A stretch of 64,000 nucleotides of DNA from Muscardinus avellanarius (GCA_963383645.1 OY726563.1:26010821-26074820); one strand, 5' to 3'. Positions 21,476 to 32,886 are shown, numbered from the stretch's first letter. The notes: generated from the sequence alone by a model not told the origin. Translations and numbers: made by a program.

Positions 21476-21912
21476 ACCTTCATATATGGATCTAACATCA
21501 TTTGATTTGCTTCCTTTCTGAACATAGCAACTATAACAAAGATTTTTTTCTAACTAATTCTATAATTTGGAAAGTTATAGATTGCCATAATTATAAATTG
21601 TTTTTCCTCTGTGCAACTTGATCTGACAATGTAGTTTGCAAAGTTGAAAAATATTTAATTTAGTATTTAATACAATTACATCACCTGAATAAGGTAAGAA
21701 TATTTAATATCCTCTGTTTTCTAAATTCTTCTAGAATCGGGATGTCATGTACAAGTTGTGTGGAATTTTTATGCGGAAAGAGGAATGTAAAGGTTATTGT
21801 TACATTTAATTTGAAGTTTATTTTCATCAGTTGATACTGGGACAGAAACATGTGCATAAATAAGTGCATGGACACACATATATCACATCTCCTCTAATTA
21901 TAATTTAAATAA
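21476..21912. other. Unique AT-rich DNA, no gene seen
   Basis: No identifiable element or exon. Confidence 0.4.
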
Positions 21913-22115
21913 GCTGGGCGTGATGGCACACACTTGTAATCCCAGCATTTGGGAGGCTGAGACCAAGGATCCTGGTTCGCCGCCAGCCTCGGCTACTTAG
22001 TGAGGCCCTTTGCGACTCAGTGAGACCCGGTTTCAAAATAAAGAATAAAAAATACGCTGGGGGTATAGATTGGAGGTAGAATGCCTCTGAATTCCATCCC
22101 CAGTACTACAAAAAA
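21913..22115 (+). mobile_element. B1-ID dimeric SINE
   Basis: B1 half gctgggcgtgatggcacaca and cagcatttgggaggctgaga; ID half cgctgggggtatagattgg and gaattccatccccagtacta. This copy has cagctacttagtgagg-type text (ctcggctacttagtgagg), which defines an older subfamily here. Confidence 0.94.
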
Positions 22116-22244
22116 TATTTTATATAGATTCAATGAAAAGGAAGTTTATAATCTGCATGGAATTTTAGTCCAAACAGTGGGAGTGACACAAAATTAGGGA
22201 TATGAACTGGGAAAAAATATGTTATACTGTAAAAAGTATTTTGG

Positions 22245-22440
22245 ACTGCATTGAAAGAGAACTTGGTTTGTAATTTTCCATTTACTTTCTTTGCCACATT
22301 GGTGAAATTACTAACCTATGATCTTCAGTTTTCTCAACTACTATATGATGACAGTATAACTGGCTTGAAGGAGTCTCTGAAGCATTAAATGCTGGGTACT
22401 TGACATGTTGCAGGTGTCTAAGACCTGAGAGGTATTATCA
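22245..22440 (+). mobile_element. MIR SINE
   Basis: The text aaattactaacctatgatct, tcagttttctcaactactat, gaagcattaaatgctgggta matches the MIR core and 3' part. Confidence 0.75.
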
Positions 22441-22470
22441 TCTTAGCCTATCATTAAAGAAAGTCAGGGA

Positions 22471-22690
22471 GAGCCAGGCATGGTGGCAAAGGCTTGCAAT
22501 CCCAGCATTTCAGAGGCTGAGCCAGGGGGATCGTCGTTCACAAACAGCCTCAGCTACTTGGTGAGCCCCTTTAGAACTCAGTGAGACCCTTTTACAGAAA
22601 TAAAGAATAAAAAATGGGACTGGGGTTATAGCTTGGAGTTAGAATGTTTCTGCGTTCCACCCCCAGTACCACAGGGGAAAAAAAATAAAG
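22471..22690 (+). mobile_element. B1-ID dimeric SINE
   Basis: Starts gagccaggcatggtggcaaa and has ID half gggactggggttatagcttg and gcgttccacccccagtacca. The flank gggagag recurs after the tail (ataaagggagagaaact), a possible short target duplication. Confidence 0.93.
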
Positions 22691-23084
22691 GGAGAGAAAC
22701 TGTTATTAGTTCTGATATAATATCTTCCTCATTACCAGAGTTTGATATTCAATCTTTAAAGGATTTCTCTAAATAATAAGACTTTCAGCCATTAACAATA
22801 TCAACATGTGCATATCCCCCTCAGTTAATAAAATTGCACTGATTAGAACAGAGGAAAATACATTTTACTCAGAACTTAAAGGAAGAGTATGTTGCTCTTA
22901 TAAAGAAAAGGAGGCAAGGACATAGTAAACCTGAGATAAATATGGTAAGAGGAAATAGTATCCCTCTCTGAATTTACCAGAAAGAACATATAGTTTTACT
23001 GTTATTAGAAAGCAAACACATTTAAGCACTAGGGTAAGCACTATACAATAGCCCTAAGATGGTTAGGAGTAAAGCCACTCAAGA
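22691..23084. other. Unique DNA, no gene seen
   Basis: No repeat or exon recognised. Confidence 0.4.
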
Positions 23085-23245
23085 CCACTGTTTTGGCAAG
23101 TAACTTCACTTAGTTGACTCATTTGCTAAATAAATGTAATAATAGAACCAGTCTTACAAATTGTTATGATTATTACCTAAATAATGCAGAAAAAGTTTTT
23201 TGACTATTGTCTGACACAGAAGAGCCATTACTATAACTCTTAGGT
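23085..23245 (+). mobile_element. MIR SINE, diverged
   Basis: The text ggcaagtaacttcacttagt, tgactcatttgctaaataaa, tgttatgattattacctaaa and ttgtctgacacagaagagcc follow MIR order. Confidence 0.7.
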
Positions 23246-23248
23246 AAC

Positions 23249-23283
23249 ATTATCATCATCATCATCATCATCATCATCATTAT
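23249..23283. repeat. (ATC)n microsatellite
   Basis: About eleven uninterrupted ATC units, directly behind the MIR 3' end. Confidence 0.95.
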
Positions 23284-23756
23284 TTCTTAAAAGAATAAAA
23301 AGAATTCAAGTAGTAAAATATAGCAAGCCTCATGTACTGAGTGACCATATGCCCTACAAGTGCAATTGCACATTCAAACATCCTTTCTTTCTCAAATGAG
23401 TATAAGAGCAGATTCCAACACTCTCATTAAATTAGAATTCATTTAGTTGCAACTGTTTGATAGTCTCAAATACCCATACGGGTATGTTTTTCCCCTTCAC
23501 CATCCTTATTGATATCTGATGTAATTTCAAATAAAATAGAGGAACTTAAAGTGGTTAAAACTATAATAAGGCAACAAAGGACATGTATAAGAACACTTGA
23601 AGACTCTCTCTGGATTGAGAAGGCTGTTGACAGGAGACATACTGTGTGTGACTTAATAACATATTGAAGCACTTAGAAATAATTTAATCAAAATATCCTA
23701 CTATTAAAAATAAATGATAATACTTAAAGACAAAAATTCCAATTTTCTAATATAAC
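23284..23756. other. Unique DNA, no gene seen
   Basis: The 68-codon minus frame (23466-23672) shows no motif. No repeat recognised. Confidence 0.4.
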
Positions 23757-23957
23757 AACTTTTAGTCACATGTGGCTCTTAAACTTAAATGTTAACATTA
23801 AATAAAAGTAAAATTTGTTCCTTAATTTTCTGGGCCACATTATCATTGCTCAATAGCCATGTATAGCTAGTGGTTATTATACTGAAGAACAGAAAGATCA
23901 TTTCCATCATCCCATAAGGCTCTATTGGATTGTGCTTATTTAGAACATTTCACTGTG
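23757..23957 (+). mobile_element. hAT-type MER element, diverged
   Basis: The text tagtcacatgtggctcttaa, gctcaatagccatgtatagc, tagtggttattatactgaag and catttccatcatcccataag fits an ancient mammal-wide MER element (gccacatgtggctagtggctac pattern). Exact family not assigned. Confidence 0.65.
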
Positions 23958-24164
23958 TGGAAAATTATAATCCCATATTAGGTGTGCAGAGCATTACTAT
24001 AAGCAATAGTAAAATACTACATGGGTTTTGGAATAGTCTTCCTTTCTTTATGTACTGCAGTTAATGAAACAATTTAAATTTAATTCTCTGGAGAAACTCA
24101 TTTCTTAAGTCCTCTTAAATTGTCTGCAAAATGATTTTTACATGAGAAGTGCGGCAAAGTAGAA

Positions 24165-24350
24165 AAAAATGTGGTCTGAGTTCGTACCTTTATGACCTTG
24201 AGGAAGGCAGGCAGTCTTCCCAAACCCCAGGTAACAAGGATAATGACAATTTCTGCCTAACCAGTTTATGTGAAGATCAAGCGTGAAAGTGAATATAAAA
24301 GCCCTTTGTAAACTCTGAACCCCTAAACAAATGCTAGTTATCATTATAAT
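24165..24350 (+). mobile_element. MIR SINE
   Basis: The text tatgaccttgaggaaggcag, ggataatgacaatttctgcc, gtgaagatcaagcgtgaaag and ctagttatcattataat matches the MIR 3' half. Confidence 0.7.
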
Positions 24351-25129
24351 CATTTCTATATTTTCACATGGATGGATATGAATGAAGTGTATAATATCTG
24401 TAGAAATATCTGAGTTAGTCTGAAGGAAAATATCACAGCTAAAAGTATTTGTGATAAAGAACACTTGTGGTTTAAAAACTCGAGGGCTACTGCTTGGAGA
24501 AAAATATTCACTTGTCAGTAAATACACTTGAATAGTAATTATTAGATAATCTGTATATTATAATTCAAATAGAATTTTTTAATTTGATAAAATGTTGCCC
24601 TGTTTCCTCTTCATCAACTGACAGACATTTATTTTGACTTCAGCATTAGAGATAATAAGCTCAGAACTGCCACTTAAAAGCATATTAAAACTTCAGGAAG
24701 TCTTACAACATGCTAATTTAATGCTTTATTAGCTTACTTCATTTAAGGTTACAAAGAACTAAAATGATCTTTGTGAAGTGTTGATCTAATCTCATTCTAC
24801 AATGGAACTTAATTTCTGCCTAGAAGGTGAACTTGGACATTTAAATTTGGAAATTAGCAGAAACAAATAAACTGTCACATATTAGTGGTACTATAGTCTT
24901 GGAGACAAAAATACATTTATGTGTATAAAACTAAAAATTAATGTAATTAACTTGCCCAAGATTTTAATATTCTTTCAAAATATACCAGAGAATGCATTAC
25001 ATATTGTATTAAATTGGGCAAAGAATTTGACTATCTTTATTCTAAATATGTTAGTTTCTCTTCTTTCTATTATTTAAAATGTGTATATTTTTCATTGTAG
25101 TACATACATGTATGCATTCATATCAGTAA
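24351..25129. other. Unique DNA with repeat-free AT-rich span
   Basis: 24590-24870 is free of repeats and carries clustered TAAT cores (catgctaatttaatgcttta). It is a weak candidate for conserved noncoding DNA. No gene seen; the minus frame at 24138-24527 overlaps the MIR. Confidence 0.3.
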
Positions 25130-25470
25130 AGTTAATGCCAATTGTCTTAACAAATAGATTCTACAACTTTAGTGTCTTAAAGAAAGAAATGAGCACACTC
25201 CAAAATGGGCATTCCTATCTGTATACAGCTTTCTTTCGCATCATGTTTCAGAGATATTGGGTCTTTTCATCTTAGACTTTTCCATCACCTGAGGCTGGGG
25301 AATCCTTCCCGTAAGGTCACCAGATGGGAAAAAAGAAGATGGAGATGGCATGCCTGCAATATAACTGCCACTCACATTTCGTTGATAAGAACTAGTCATA
25401 TGTTTCTAATTTAATGCAAGGGGTGGTGGAAAATATAATTACTGGCTTGGCAGCTGAATCCCATCAAACA
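25130..25470 (+). mobile_element. Ancient mammal-wide repeat, family unresolved
   Basis: The text caataactgccactcacatt-like segment at 25357-25376, then tcgttgataagaactagtca, atttaatgcaaggggtggtg and gaaaatataattact fits a common old mammalian repeat (ggccagaacttagtcacatggcc...gctgggaaatgtagt pattern). The upstream limit is uncertain. Confidence 0.45.
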
Positions 25471-25496
25471 GCTCTATACAATAAAAGAGGAAGCTA

Positions 25497-25661
25497 ACCA
25501 GGCGTGGTGGCACAGGCTTGGAATCCCCGTGCTTGGGAGGCTGAGACAGGAGGATCGCACAGGTTCAAAGCCAGCCTCACTGGCTTAAGAGACCCTGTTT
25601 CCAAATAAAATATAAAATAGCCCGGAGGTAGAAGTACCACCAAAAAAAAAAAAAAAAAAAA
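25497..25661 (+). mobile_element. B1-ID SINE with deleted ID half
   Basis: The B1 half is complete (accaggcgtggtggcacagg through agagaccctgtttccaaata) but most of the ID half is missing, leaving cccggaggtagaagtaccac before an A-tail. A short duplication, aggaagc, lies on both sides. Confidence 0.93.
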
Positions 25662-26214
25662 GGAAGCCCAATCTGTAATGGATGTTTAGTTGCCTCTGCC
25701 ATAGCATATATTTGAAAGGAAACGGAGGATGTGAGAAGAAAGAATCATTCCTGGCAGAGGAAGAAGGATAAGTATAAAGATGGAATTTTTTTCTTAAGAT
25801 AAGGAGATTGTTTTTAGTTGTTTTTATTTCTCTCCATGATAAGACTTTTTTATTAATATAACTGGTAGTGTTATCCCCTACATGAAAAGAAGGAGGATGG
25901 CACTCAGGGATTCATTATGGGAACCCTGAACTATGAGAAAAATGTATTTCAACTGAACCTTTTAATTTGTTAGTTTACACAAAACACTATGAAATTCTCC
26001 AGACCTAGGAGATCTACTGGATGACTATAGCAACCCTTTATCTTACAAATATTGTGTTATTTTAATTATAGGATTGATGTATTTATTATTTCTTTGAGAG
26101 AGGATGCAAAAGGTATCAAATGTTTACTATATGGCCAAAATCTTTGCTCTGACTTCAAAATATCTATCTTGATGCAAGAAGGGTCATGGAGGACCACTGA
26201 CTATTTATATTACT
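25662..26214. other. Unique DNA, no gene seen
   Basis: No repeat or exon recognised; the 74-codon plus frame at 26052-26276 runs into the L2 and has no motif. Confidence 0.4.
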
Positions 26215-27060
26215 TATTCATTCATTCACCACAGATTTATAAGCACCTGTTGTGTGCTACACCCTGGGATGAATGATTCAGTCATATCTGCAAGTCATAA
26301 AATCAGACTACAGAGTAGAAAACAAAATGGAAGGGCGAGAATGAGGCAGAGAGAACAGATAAAGGGGATGCATTCTGAGCACAATATAAGCTCCAGAATA
26401 CTCCAGGTAAAGGAGTACCAGTGCAAATGAAAATAAGTTGATGGATTAAAGAAATAGTTTATTGTAAATGTGGCATTCAGTAAGACCTAATAAATGAATG
26501 CGCCTAGCTGGGGGAGGGTGCCATTGGAAATAAGAAAGCAAAAAGAGACACCTGTTTGTTGACAGGGGGAAAATGATGAGCTCAGTTTTTGATCATGTAG
26601 AATTGAAAAGACAAGTGAAGTGTCTGAATGGAAGCAGGTGGATACACCAGTCAGGACTGAAGAAGATTCCAGGCTGGAGTGAAAAACAGTAGTTGGAATC
26701 ATGAAATAGATGAAGATAACCAAGGAGAGTTTGCATTGTGAATAGTTAAAGAAAATTCTGGAGGGACATTGACATTTTGAAGAATATCCAGAGGACAACA
26801 TTCTAGCAAATGAGATAAGTGGAGAGATTTCTAAGACTAAGATGGTACAATGACAACCAGGAGACTGTGGTTTGACAGGAGTGAAATTTCATAAGAAGGA
26901 AAATATTTTCTCTACGATGTCTGTTGCAGGATGCTCAAGTATAATCAGGACTAAAAAATGTTTGTCAGGTTTGGCAACAAGGAAGCTGCTGCTGACCTCC
27001 TTGAACTGAACTGGAGGGAAGAAGAAAACAAAATTTTATCGAACACTAAGGAAGTGTTTG
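26215..27060 (-). mobile_element. Long L2 LINE relic, antisense
   Basis: Starts with the antisense L2 terminus (ttcattcattcaccacagat, ttataagcacctgttgtgtg) and runs through the purine-rich antisense body (cattctgagcacaatataag, gatgagctcagtttttgatc, ccaggctggagtgaaaaac, caacaaggaagctgctgctg). The reading frame is destroyed. Confidence 0.7.
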
Positions 27061-28799
27061 AAGAAATGTCTTATTAATGAGATCCCAAAGTTGCATCCTA
27101 AGCAAGCAACGGCAGTCACTGTGAATGCTAATTTCCTTGTGCAGTGTTGTAGTGCTGTATTATCAGACAAAACACTTTTCTTTTTCCCATCCTCACGTAC
27201 ATATTTTCCTCTCAGAATGTCAGCATGCTTTTAGTTAGTACTTGTAAATAAGTCTTGCCAAAAAGCACTGAAGGTATAAATCACCTAGAGAATATAATAA
27301 TGTTAATAATTAATGCTTTTTTTGAACACATTAAGGCCAATGAGTTGCCTTATTTCTCTTGAGGACTCTACAGTTTTGCCAAAGAAAAACCTAGGTTCAG
27401 GACCTGGTTGATCATATGCCAGAGATCAACCAAGTGGGAAAGTGAGAAGGAAGGATTTTATCCAAGTTCTCCTGACTCTTCCCTTCCCATTTAACATTTT
27501 ACTTTCTTTGTCCTTATAACACAAAACACACTAATCTACAGATTGTTATAATTAGTTCCTAATGTGTGATTAAATCAGACATGTTTCATACAATGTTCTC
27601 AGAGTGTATTTATTCAACAAATCAAGAAATAGTTTAAAATATAACTAAGAGAAAGGTCAAACCTTAAAAACAAATATAAGACAAATAATAAACACTGTAC
27701 ATGATAACTTGTACACCTTCTTGCCTCCATTCCTGCCAAGGGACAAAATAGGAAATGAGAAAAAACACAGGAATTAGAAATGAGGTAGAAAGATAGAAAT
27801 ATGTTTATCTAGAAAATTTTAGTAAGTTCCCAGAAAGAGGCCCTCCCAAGACCCAGACCAAGATACAGTAGTCACACACACACACAAAAAAAGTTGCCTG
27901 GTTTGAACTGAACTCACACACACAAAAAAACTTAACTGCTCACACGAAATGAATTCTCTTATTCTAGACAACAATTATTGTACTGAATGAATTTAATTTC
28001 TTTCGGTTCTGGTGTAGCTTGGATAAATGTTCCTTATAACCATCTGCTTGCCTTCCTTTGAATCCATGCTGCCAAACAAACTTCTGTTCTTTAATTTGTT
28101 TTTCTAAGTAAACTTAGTCATGAGGAAAAGATTAGTCTACGTTGATGGCAGCGGAATATTTTCAGGTCACCTTTGTCCTATTTTAAGTAATCACATTGTC
28201 ATTCTGTTCATTGTCCGCTACTTTGGTGGTCATGGATTAGAGGAAGTGATGACATTCATGTCCATGTCTACATGGTTATCAATGGATCCCCCTCTTAGAG
28301 ATAAAATGCTAAGGAAGAAACCACTTGACTACAAATCCAAATGTTCAAATTTGCACCAGTAAAACTCTGAGAAGAGATGATGGAGTTCTAAAGTGCTAGA
28401 AGTTAAGATTCAGGATTCTAGATTTCTTAAAAGTTGGGGTTAGAAATTTAAAAATATGGAGAAAATGAAAGTCACAGATACGGGATACTGAGTAATCAAA
28501 CAGCTGACCGGAACTCTGAGAAATGCTGATGGCAAATGCCCACCTTCAACTTCTCTCAACAAGTCGTCAGCTAATTGATGATGATTTTGTGATCTATACC
28601 TACCATTCTAATGAAAGCATGAGGAAAACGTATTACAATAACCATAGCAGTGCTCCCAGATGGACTTATTCCTTCCTGTTTCATCTCTCAAACATAACTC
28701 TGTTACAGCATAAACTGTGAAATCTTGAAATAATTTTCTTCTGTCTGCCACATTCATCAGACTGCAGAGTCTGTAGGGGAATTTATTCTCTCTACAATA
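27061..28799. other. 1.7 kb with no gene or dated repeat
   Basis: Contains an inverted repeat ggttgatc...gatcaacc (27406-27431), and two CACACACA/AAAAAAA patches near 27876 and 27918. An 80-codon plus frame (28120-28362) and a 65-codon frame (28523-28720) have no recognisable motif, no promoter and no clean splice context. Confidence 0.4.
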
Positions 28800-28890
28800 G
28801 TTTTACTGAACACCGTATATGGACCAAAGACTGTTATCTATGATGAGGAATAAGCAGTGATCAAGCAGTCAAATACGGTTGCCTATGTCA
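28800..28890 (-). mobile_element. L2 fragment, antisense
   Basis: The text tactgaacaccgtatatgga, ccaaagactgttatctatga and aataagcagtgatcaagca follows antisense L2 (gagcacctactatgtgccaggcactg...gtgaacaa). Confidence 0.55.
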
Positions 28891-28929
28891 ACATCTCATT
28901 TTGGTTAAGAGGAGATGAGGAAAATTTGG

Positions 28930-29097
28930 AATTGAAGTGGTTTGGCTTAAAACTTAGTATCATAATTTCCTAGCTGCATGACTTTGGGAAAGTAACTCAA
29001 CAAAAACTGCAGCTGCTTTATTCATAAATTGATGATGAAAATATCTTACAGCACAATTATAAGATTTTAATGAAATGACACAGTGCAGCCTAACAGA
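28930..29097 (+). mobile_element. MIR SINE
   Basis: The text cctagctgcatgactttggg, aaagtaactcaacaaaaact, gctttattcataaattgatg, attttaatgaaatgacacag is a clear MIR core plus 3' part. Confidence 0.82.
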
Positions 29098-29290
29098 AAT
29101 AGTAACTGAGCTTTACTATGTACTTGTTTTATGGATGCATTGCTGTACTTTTAATTGTCACAACAAGCCTGCAAAGTAGGTATGATTATAGAGAGGTGAA
29201 GTGATTTAAGTAGTCACAGAGTTAGTTGGCAGTGGAGCTAGAATTCAAGCCTAGGCAGCCTAACTGCTATGCCTGCACTGTTATTCTCTG
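29098..29290 (+). mobile_element. Second MIR-family element, head to tail
   Basis: The text ctgagctttactatgtactt, attgtcacaacaagcctgca, aagtaggtatgattatagag and tggagctagaattcaagcct matches a MIR 3' variant directly after the previous MIR in the same orientation. Confidence 0.82.
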
Positions 29291-30317
29291 GTTTTCCATT
29301 GTGGGCTGCTTTATTCTTCATCTCAGGATCTGCCATAGAGAGGGCAGGTGTGAGAATGAGGATGTTCTAAGTTGCTTGTAATAGAAAATTGGGCTCAAGT
29401 TAACAAAACAATAGCAAAATCAAAAGGACTATGATGGTTCACCTAATTGAAACTTACAGAAGGGGGCTCTAGGCCAAATTAATCAAGGTTCCTATGCCAC
29501 AATCATAGTTTATCTTAGGTCAATGAAATGGCTGAAAATGTTCTTAGTATCACACCTGAACATTATATAACCCAAAGCAAGAGTAATAACATTTGGACTC
29601 CATCGAAAAATTCTTATCACCACAATCAAAATATTCACCAAGATAATTCATCATGCACAATGAACATGTTCGGTTAGATTAATTAACATCTCAGAAGTAA
29701 CATTAAGTGTTCTAGTGTGCTAATATTTTCTCATATAGATACTATTTTCTAACTATGAAGTAAAACAATGAAAGAATAAAAAGAAGGGGAAAGAAAAATG
29801 CTTTCTAAATAATCTCATGTATTAACACTCACATAATCATTCCTGGCATATTTCTCTTTGAAATTCAGTCATCTACATAGAAACAGCAGACGGAGAGTTC
29901 AGGACAATATTCCATTAATATTTCATACACAATCTGTTTAACACTATACAATTCATTTTTATAGGAGTCTTGGTCATCTCCCCCCAAAATCAAATAATGT
30001 TTCGGTCATCATCATTTTTCGTGGTGTAAAATTTCTTCTGCAGCTAGCATTCATTCACCAAAAATCATTATACACCTAATACTACATGTTCATATATATT
30101 TTATTACGTTCTACTAGGAAGAACGGATATATTTGAGCCTTTTGTTGTCAGTTTTGTAGATTTTTTTTACTAATATACTATCTGTGCTCAATGCATTGTC
30201 TCTTCTGAGCCATATTCCCTTTTGGCGCATTAGGTTTTTTAAATGTTTCAAACAGGTTAAGACAGATTGAAAGATTATACACAACTGAAATGAAAATAAA
30301 TTTATTTCAGCTTTTAT
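29291..30317. other. Unique DNA, no gene seen
   Basis: No repeat clearly recognised over 1 kb and no frame of note. Confidence 0.4.
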
Positions 30318-30440
30318 TAAAAATATTTTATTGGTTCATTGTAATTGCTCATGATAGTGAGATTCTTAGTGATGCATTCATATATGCACATAACATTCTT
30401 TGGTCTATTTCCTAATTTTAAACAATAGTTCATGTCTTTC
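30318..30440 (-). mobile_element. LINE-1 3' tail, antisense, short
   Basis: The text ttttattggttcattgtaat, tgctcatgatagtgagattc, ttagtgatgcattcatatat and gcacataacattctttgg is the reversed L1 3' UTR. Confidence 0.8.
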
Positions 30441-30524
30441 AGATGCCTACTGCCACAATGTCATGCATGTTGCCTTTAGTCACTTTCATTTAGGATATTT
30501 TATTTTATGATCACTGAATCTTTT

Positions 30525-30737
30525 GTTTTCTTTTTGTGGAACTGGGGTTGGAACCCAGGGGCTTTTCTACCTCCAGGCTATGCTCCCGGACCTATTTTAT
30601 ACTTTATTTGGAAACAGGGGCTCACTAAGTTGTTGAGAGCCTCACTAAGTAGCTGAGGCTGGCTTCGAACCTGTGCAATCCTCTTGTCTCAGCCTCCCAA
30701 GTGCGGGGATTACAAGCGTGCACCACCACTCCCAGCT
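30525..30737 (-). mobile_element. B1-ID dimeric SINE, antisense, young
   Basis: Complete antisense dimer: aactggggttggaacccagg (ID), gctatgctcccggacc, tagctgaggctggcttcgaa (B1) and gtgcaccaccactcccagct. A near-matching flank (cactgaatctttt / caccaaatctttt) lies on both sides. Confidence 0.95.
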
Positions 30738-30894
30738 CACCAAATCTTTTCGATGCCTCTTATAAATATATGCTGAAATGCACATGTTAATGATTTCCTA
30801 AACATGTAAATGTAAAATTCTGAGTTTTTATAAGGAGTAATGGAAATGGGAAAAGAAGCATATGGAAACTTCTTAGATATTGATGTCTTCAGTG

Positions 30895-31210
30895 TTGTCT
30901 CTGGGTTAGCCTAACTTAGGACACCAGCACACAGAAGCCTCGTGTTGTTATTTTGGGGAATGGTCAGACACTGACATGTGGGATCCGGCCATTAGGCCCC
31001 ATGCTTTACTGGGCCTAGCTCTGAGGCTACTCTAGATATGAGGAGTCTGCAGTGCTAAACCAAGAGGAGGCCCACTTCCATATCCTGGGTATTTTCTGTC
31101 TGAATGTCTCCAGGTTGGCTTCCAGTCTGGCCAAGGAGAAAGTCTTTGCCTGGCGTTAGGAAACATATCTAAGTTCAATGTCCCTCAGAATTGAAGATAG
31201 AGTATAAGAG
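30895..31210. other. Unidentified GC-richer unique segment
   Basis: Markedly higher GC than its surroundings (gtgggatccggccattaggc, tttactgggcctagctctga). No tandem structure and no known repeat motif. It holds a possible splice acceptor (gtctgaatgtctccag) and a gtaaga donor near 31209, but no frame across it is convincingly coding. Possible old LTR or regulatory element. Confidence 0.35.
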
Positions 31211-31230
31211 GTAAGAAAATAGGCAGAAGA

Positions 31231-31630
31231 TTCACCATAGCTAAGGTGTGGAAACAACCTAAATATCCACGAACAGGTAAATATTTAAAGAAAATATGGT
31301 ATACTGATATAATGGAATATTATTCAATTTGTAAACAGAACAATATTCTGCACTCTGAGATAATATGTATGTATCTTAAGGATATTATGTGAACTGAAAT
31401 AAACCAGACAGAAAGACAAATACTATATGTTTTCACTTATATGAGTTATTTAAAATAACCAAATTCATAAAATCACAGACTGTAGTGGTGGTTAATAGGG
31501 CCTGAAAGAACAGAGAAATAAATGAGTAATCAATGGATATTAGGTCTCAGCCATGTAAGAGGAATAAGCTCTAGAGATTTGCCATAAAACATTGTACCTA
31601 TAATCAATAAAAATATATTGTACATTTATT
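31231..31630 (+). mobile_element. Old LINE-1 3' end (L1M-like)
   Basis: The text caccatagctaaggtgtgga, aacaacctaaatatccacga, atgtgaactgaaataaacca, gacagaaagacaaatactat and gtagtggtggttaatagggc marks a mammal-wide L1 3' region, older than the rodent-specific copies. Confidence 0.88.
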
Positions 31631-31867
31631 CTTGCTACAATAATTTTAAATTATTTTAAAAGATTAAAAAATCTTAGGCAAGATATTAGGGAGCAACTCT
31701 ATTGAAGGTGCTTTATTCTAGTACAGAAATACAAGGAAACTGAGAATTCTCAATTAGTTCTAGATTCCTACAACATTATGAAAGTATATCTGTCAAGGGA
31801 AGTAGATAGAACATATTCAGTTTAACAATTGGTTGACTGGACTGATACATAGTAAATATTAAAAAGA

Positions 31868-31895
31868 TTATATATATATATATATATATATATAT
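31868..31895. repeat. (TA)n microsatellite
   Basis: An uninterrupted TA run of about 14 units. Confidence 0.97.
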
Positions 31896-31935
31896 GGGTT
31901 ATGTAATATTACCCTAGGCCCCACAAAAGTCTGAC

Positions 31936-32866
31936 CTCTTGCCTATTTTTTGATTTGGTTATTTGTTTTCTTAGTGCTGAACTAAATAGATACTTCACAA
32001 AAGAAAGAATTCAAATGGCCAATAAATATATGAAAAAATGTTCAACATTGTTAGCAATCAGAGAGATTCAAATCAAAACTACCCTGAGATTTCATCGAAC
32101 TCCAATGAGAATGGCAATCATTCAAAACACAAACAACAAATGCTGCTGAGGATGTTGAAAAGTGGGAAGTCTATCTAATACATTGTTGCTGAGATTGCAA
32201 ATTAGTGCAACTAGTATGGAAAACAGTATGGAGGATCCTCAGAAGAATGGGAACAAACCTTCCTTATGATCCAGCAATATTACTTCAGTATCACCCAAAA
32301 GAATGGAAACCAAACTACCAAACTAATGCATATATATCTATGTTAATAGCTGCACAATTCACCATTGCCAAACTATGGAACCAGCCAAGATGTCATTCAA
32401 CAGATGAATGGATTACAAAATTATGGGATATTTACACAATGGAACTTTATTCAATCATAAAGAAAAACACAATTATGTCATTTACAGGGAAATGGATGGA
32501 ATTGGAGGATATTATGCTAAGTGAGATTGATCAGTCACAAATAGTAAGAAATCAGATGCCCTACCTAATAAGTGGAAGTAAGGGAGAAAAAGGCTCATAG
32601 GAGGAACTCTAGATGAAGGAAGAGAAACCATAAATGAGCAAATAAGGAGGCTTAACTGAGGTTTATGGGAAGGGGGAAGAAGGAAACCCCATAATGTACA
32701 TTCATAAACATGTAAATCAGTAGCCAAACACGAGAATGAGAAAGGGGGGGAGGGAATGGGGTGGGAATTGGCGTAGGGATAAATGAGTGATGTGTGCATG
32801 TATGCCTCTATCATCTTTTATCCCCATTAAGATGTATGACTACACTGCACCAATAAAAAAAGGAAA
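31936..32866 (+). mobile_element. LINE-1 3' end with 5' inversion
   Basis: 31936-31976 is antisense L1 (cctattttttgatttggtta, tttgttttcttagtg). From 31977 the element is in sense (ctgaactaaatagatacttc, aaaatgttcaacattgttag, ggaaaacagtatggaggatc) to the tail caccaataaaaaaagg. The inverted piece is the segment that normally lies just upstream of the sense start, as the collinear copy at 34440 shows. The flank aagtctgac appears before it (31927-31935) and after it (32878-32886). Confidence 0.9.
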
Positions 32867-32886
32867 AAAAGTCTAACAAGTCTGAC

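Noticed and set aside
24138..24527. 129-codon minus-strand frame
   Set aside because: Overlaps an antisense MIR; no motif, promoter or splice context.
27406..27431. 8-bp inverted repeat ggttgatc / gatcaacc
   Set aside because: Short enough to occur by chance in 64 kb; no associated structure.
27876..27930. Two similar CACACACA-AAAAAAA patches
   Set aside because: Low-complexity sequence; no evidence of a larger duplicated unit.
28120..28362. 80-codon plus frame as a possible small gene
   Set aside because: No homologous family recognised, no promoter or polyadenylation arrangement, and AT-driven chance frames of this size are common here.
32205..32600. 131-codon frame with protein-like composition
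   Set aside because: Lies wholly in the LINE-1 3' region; the same text recurs at 4800, 53600 and 57566.
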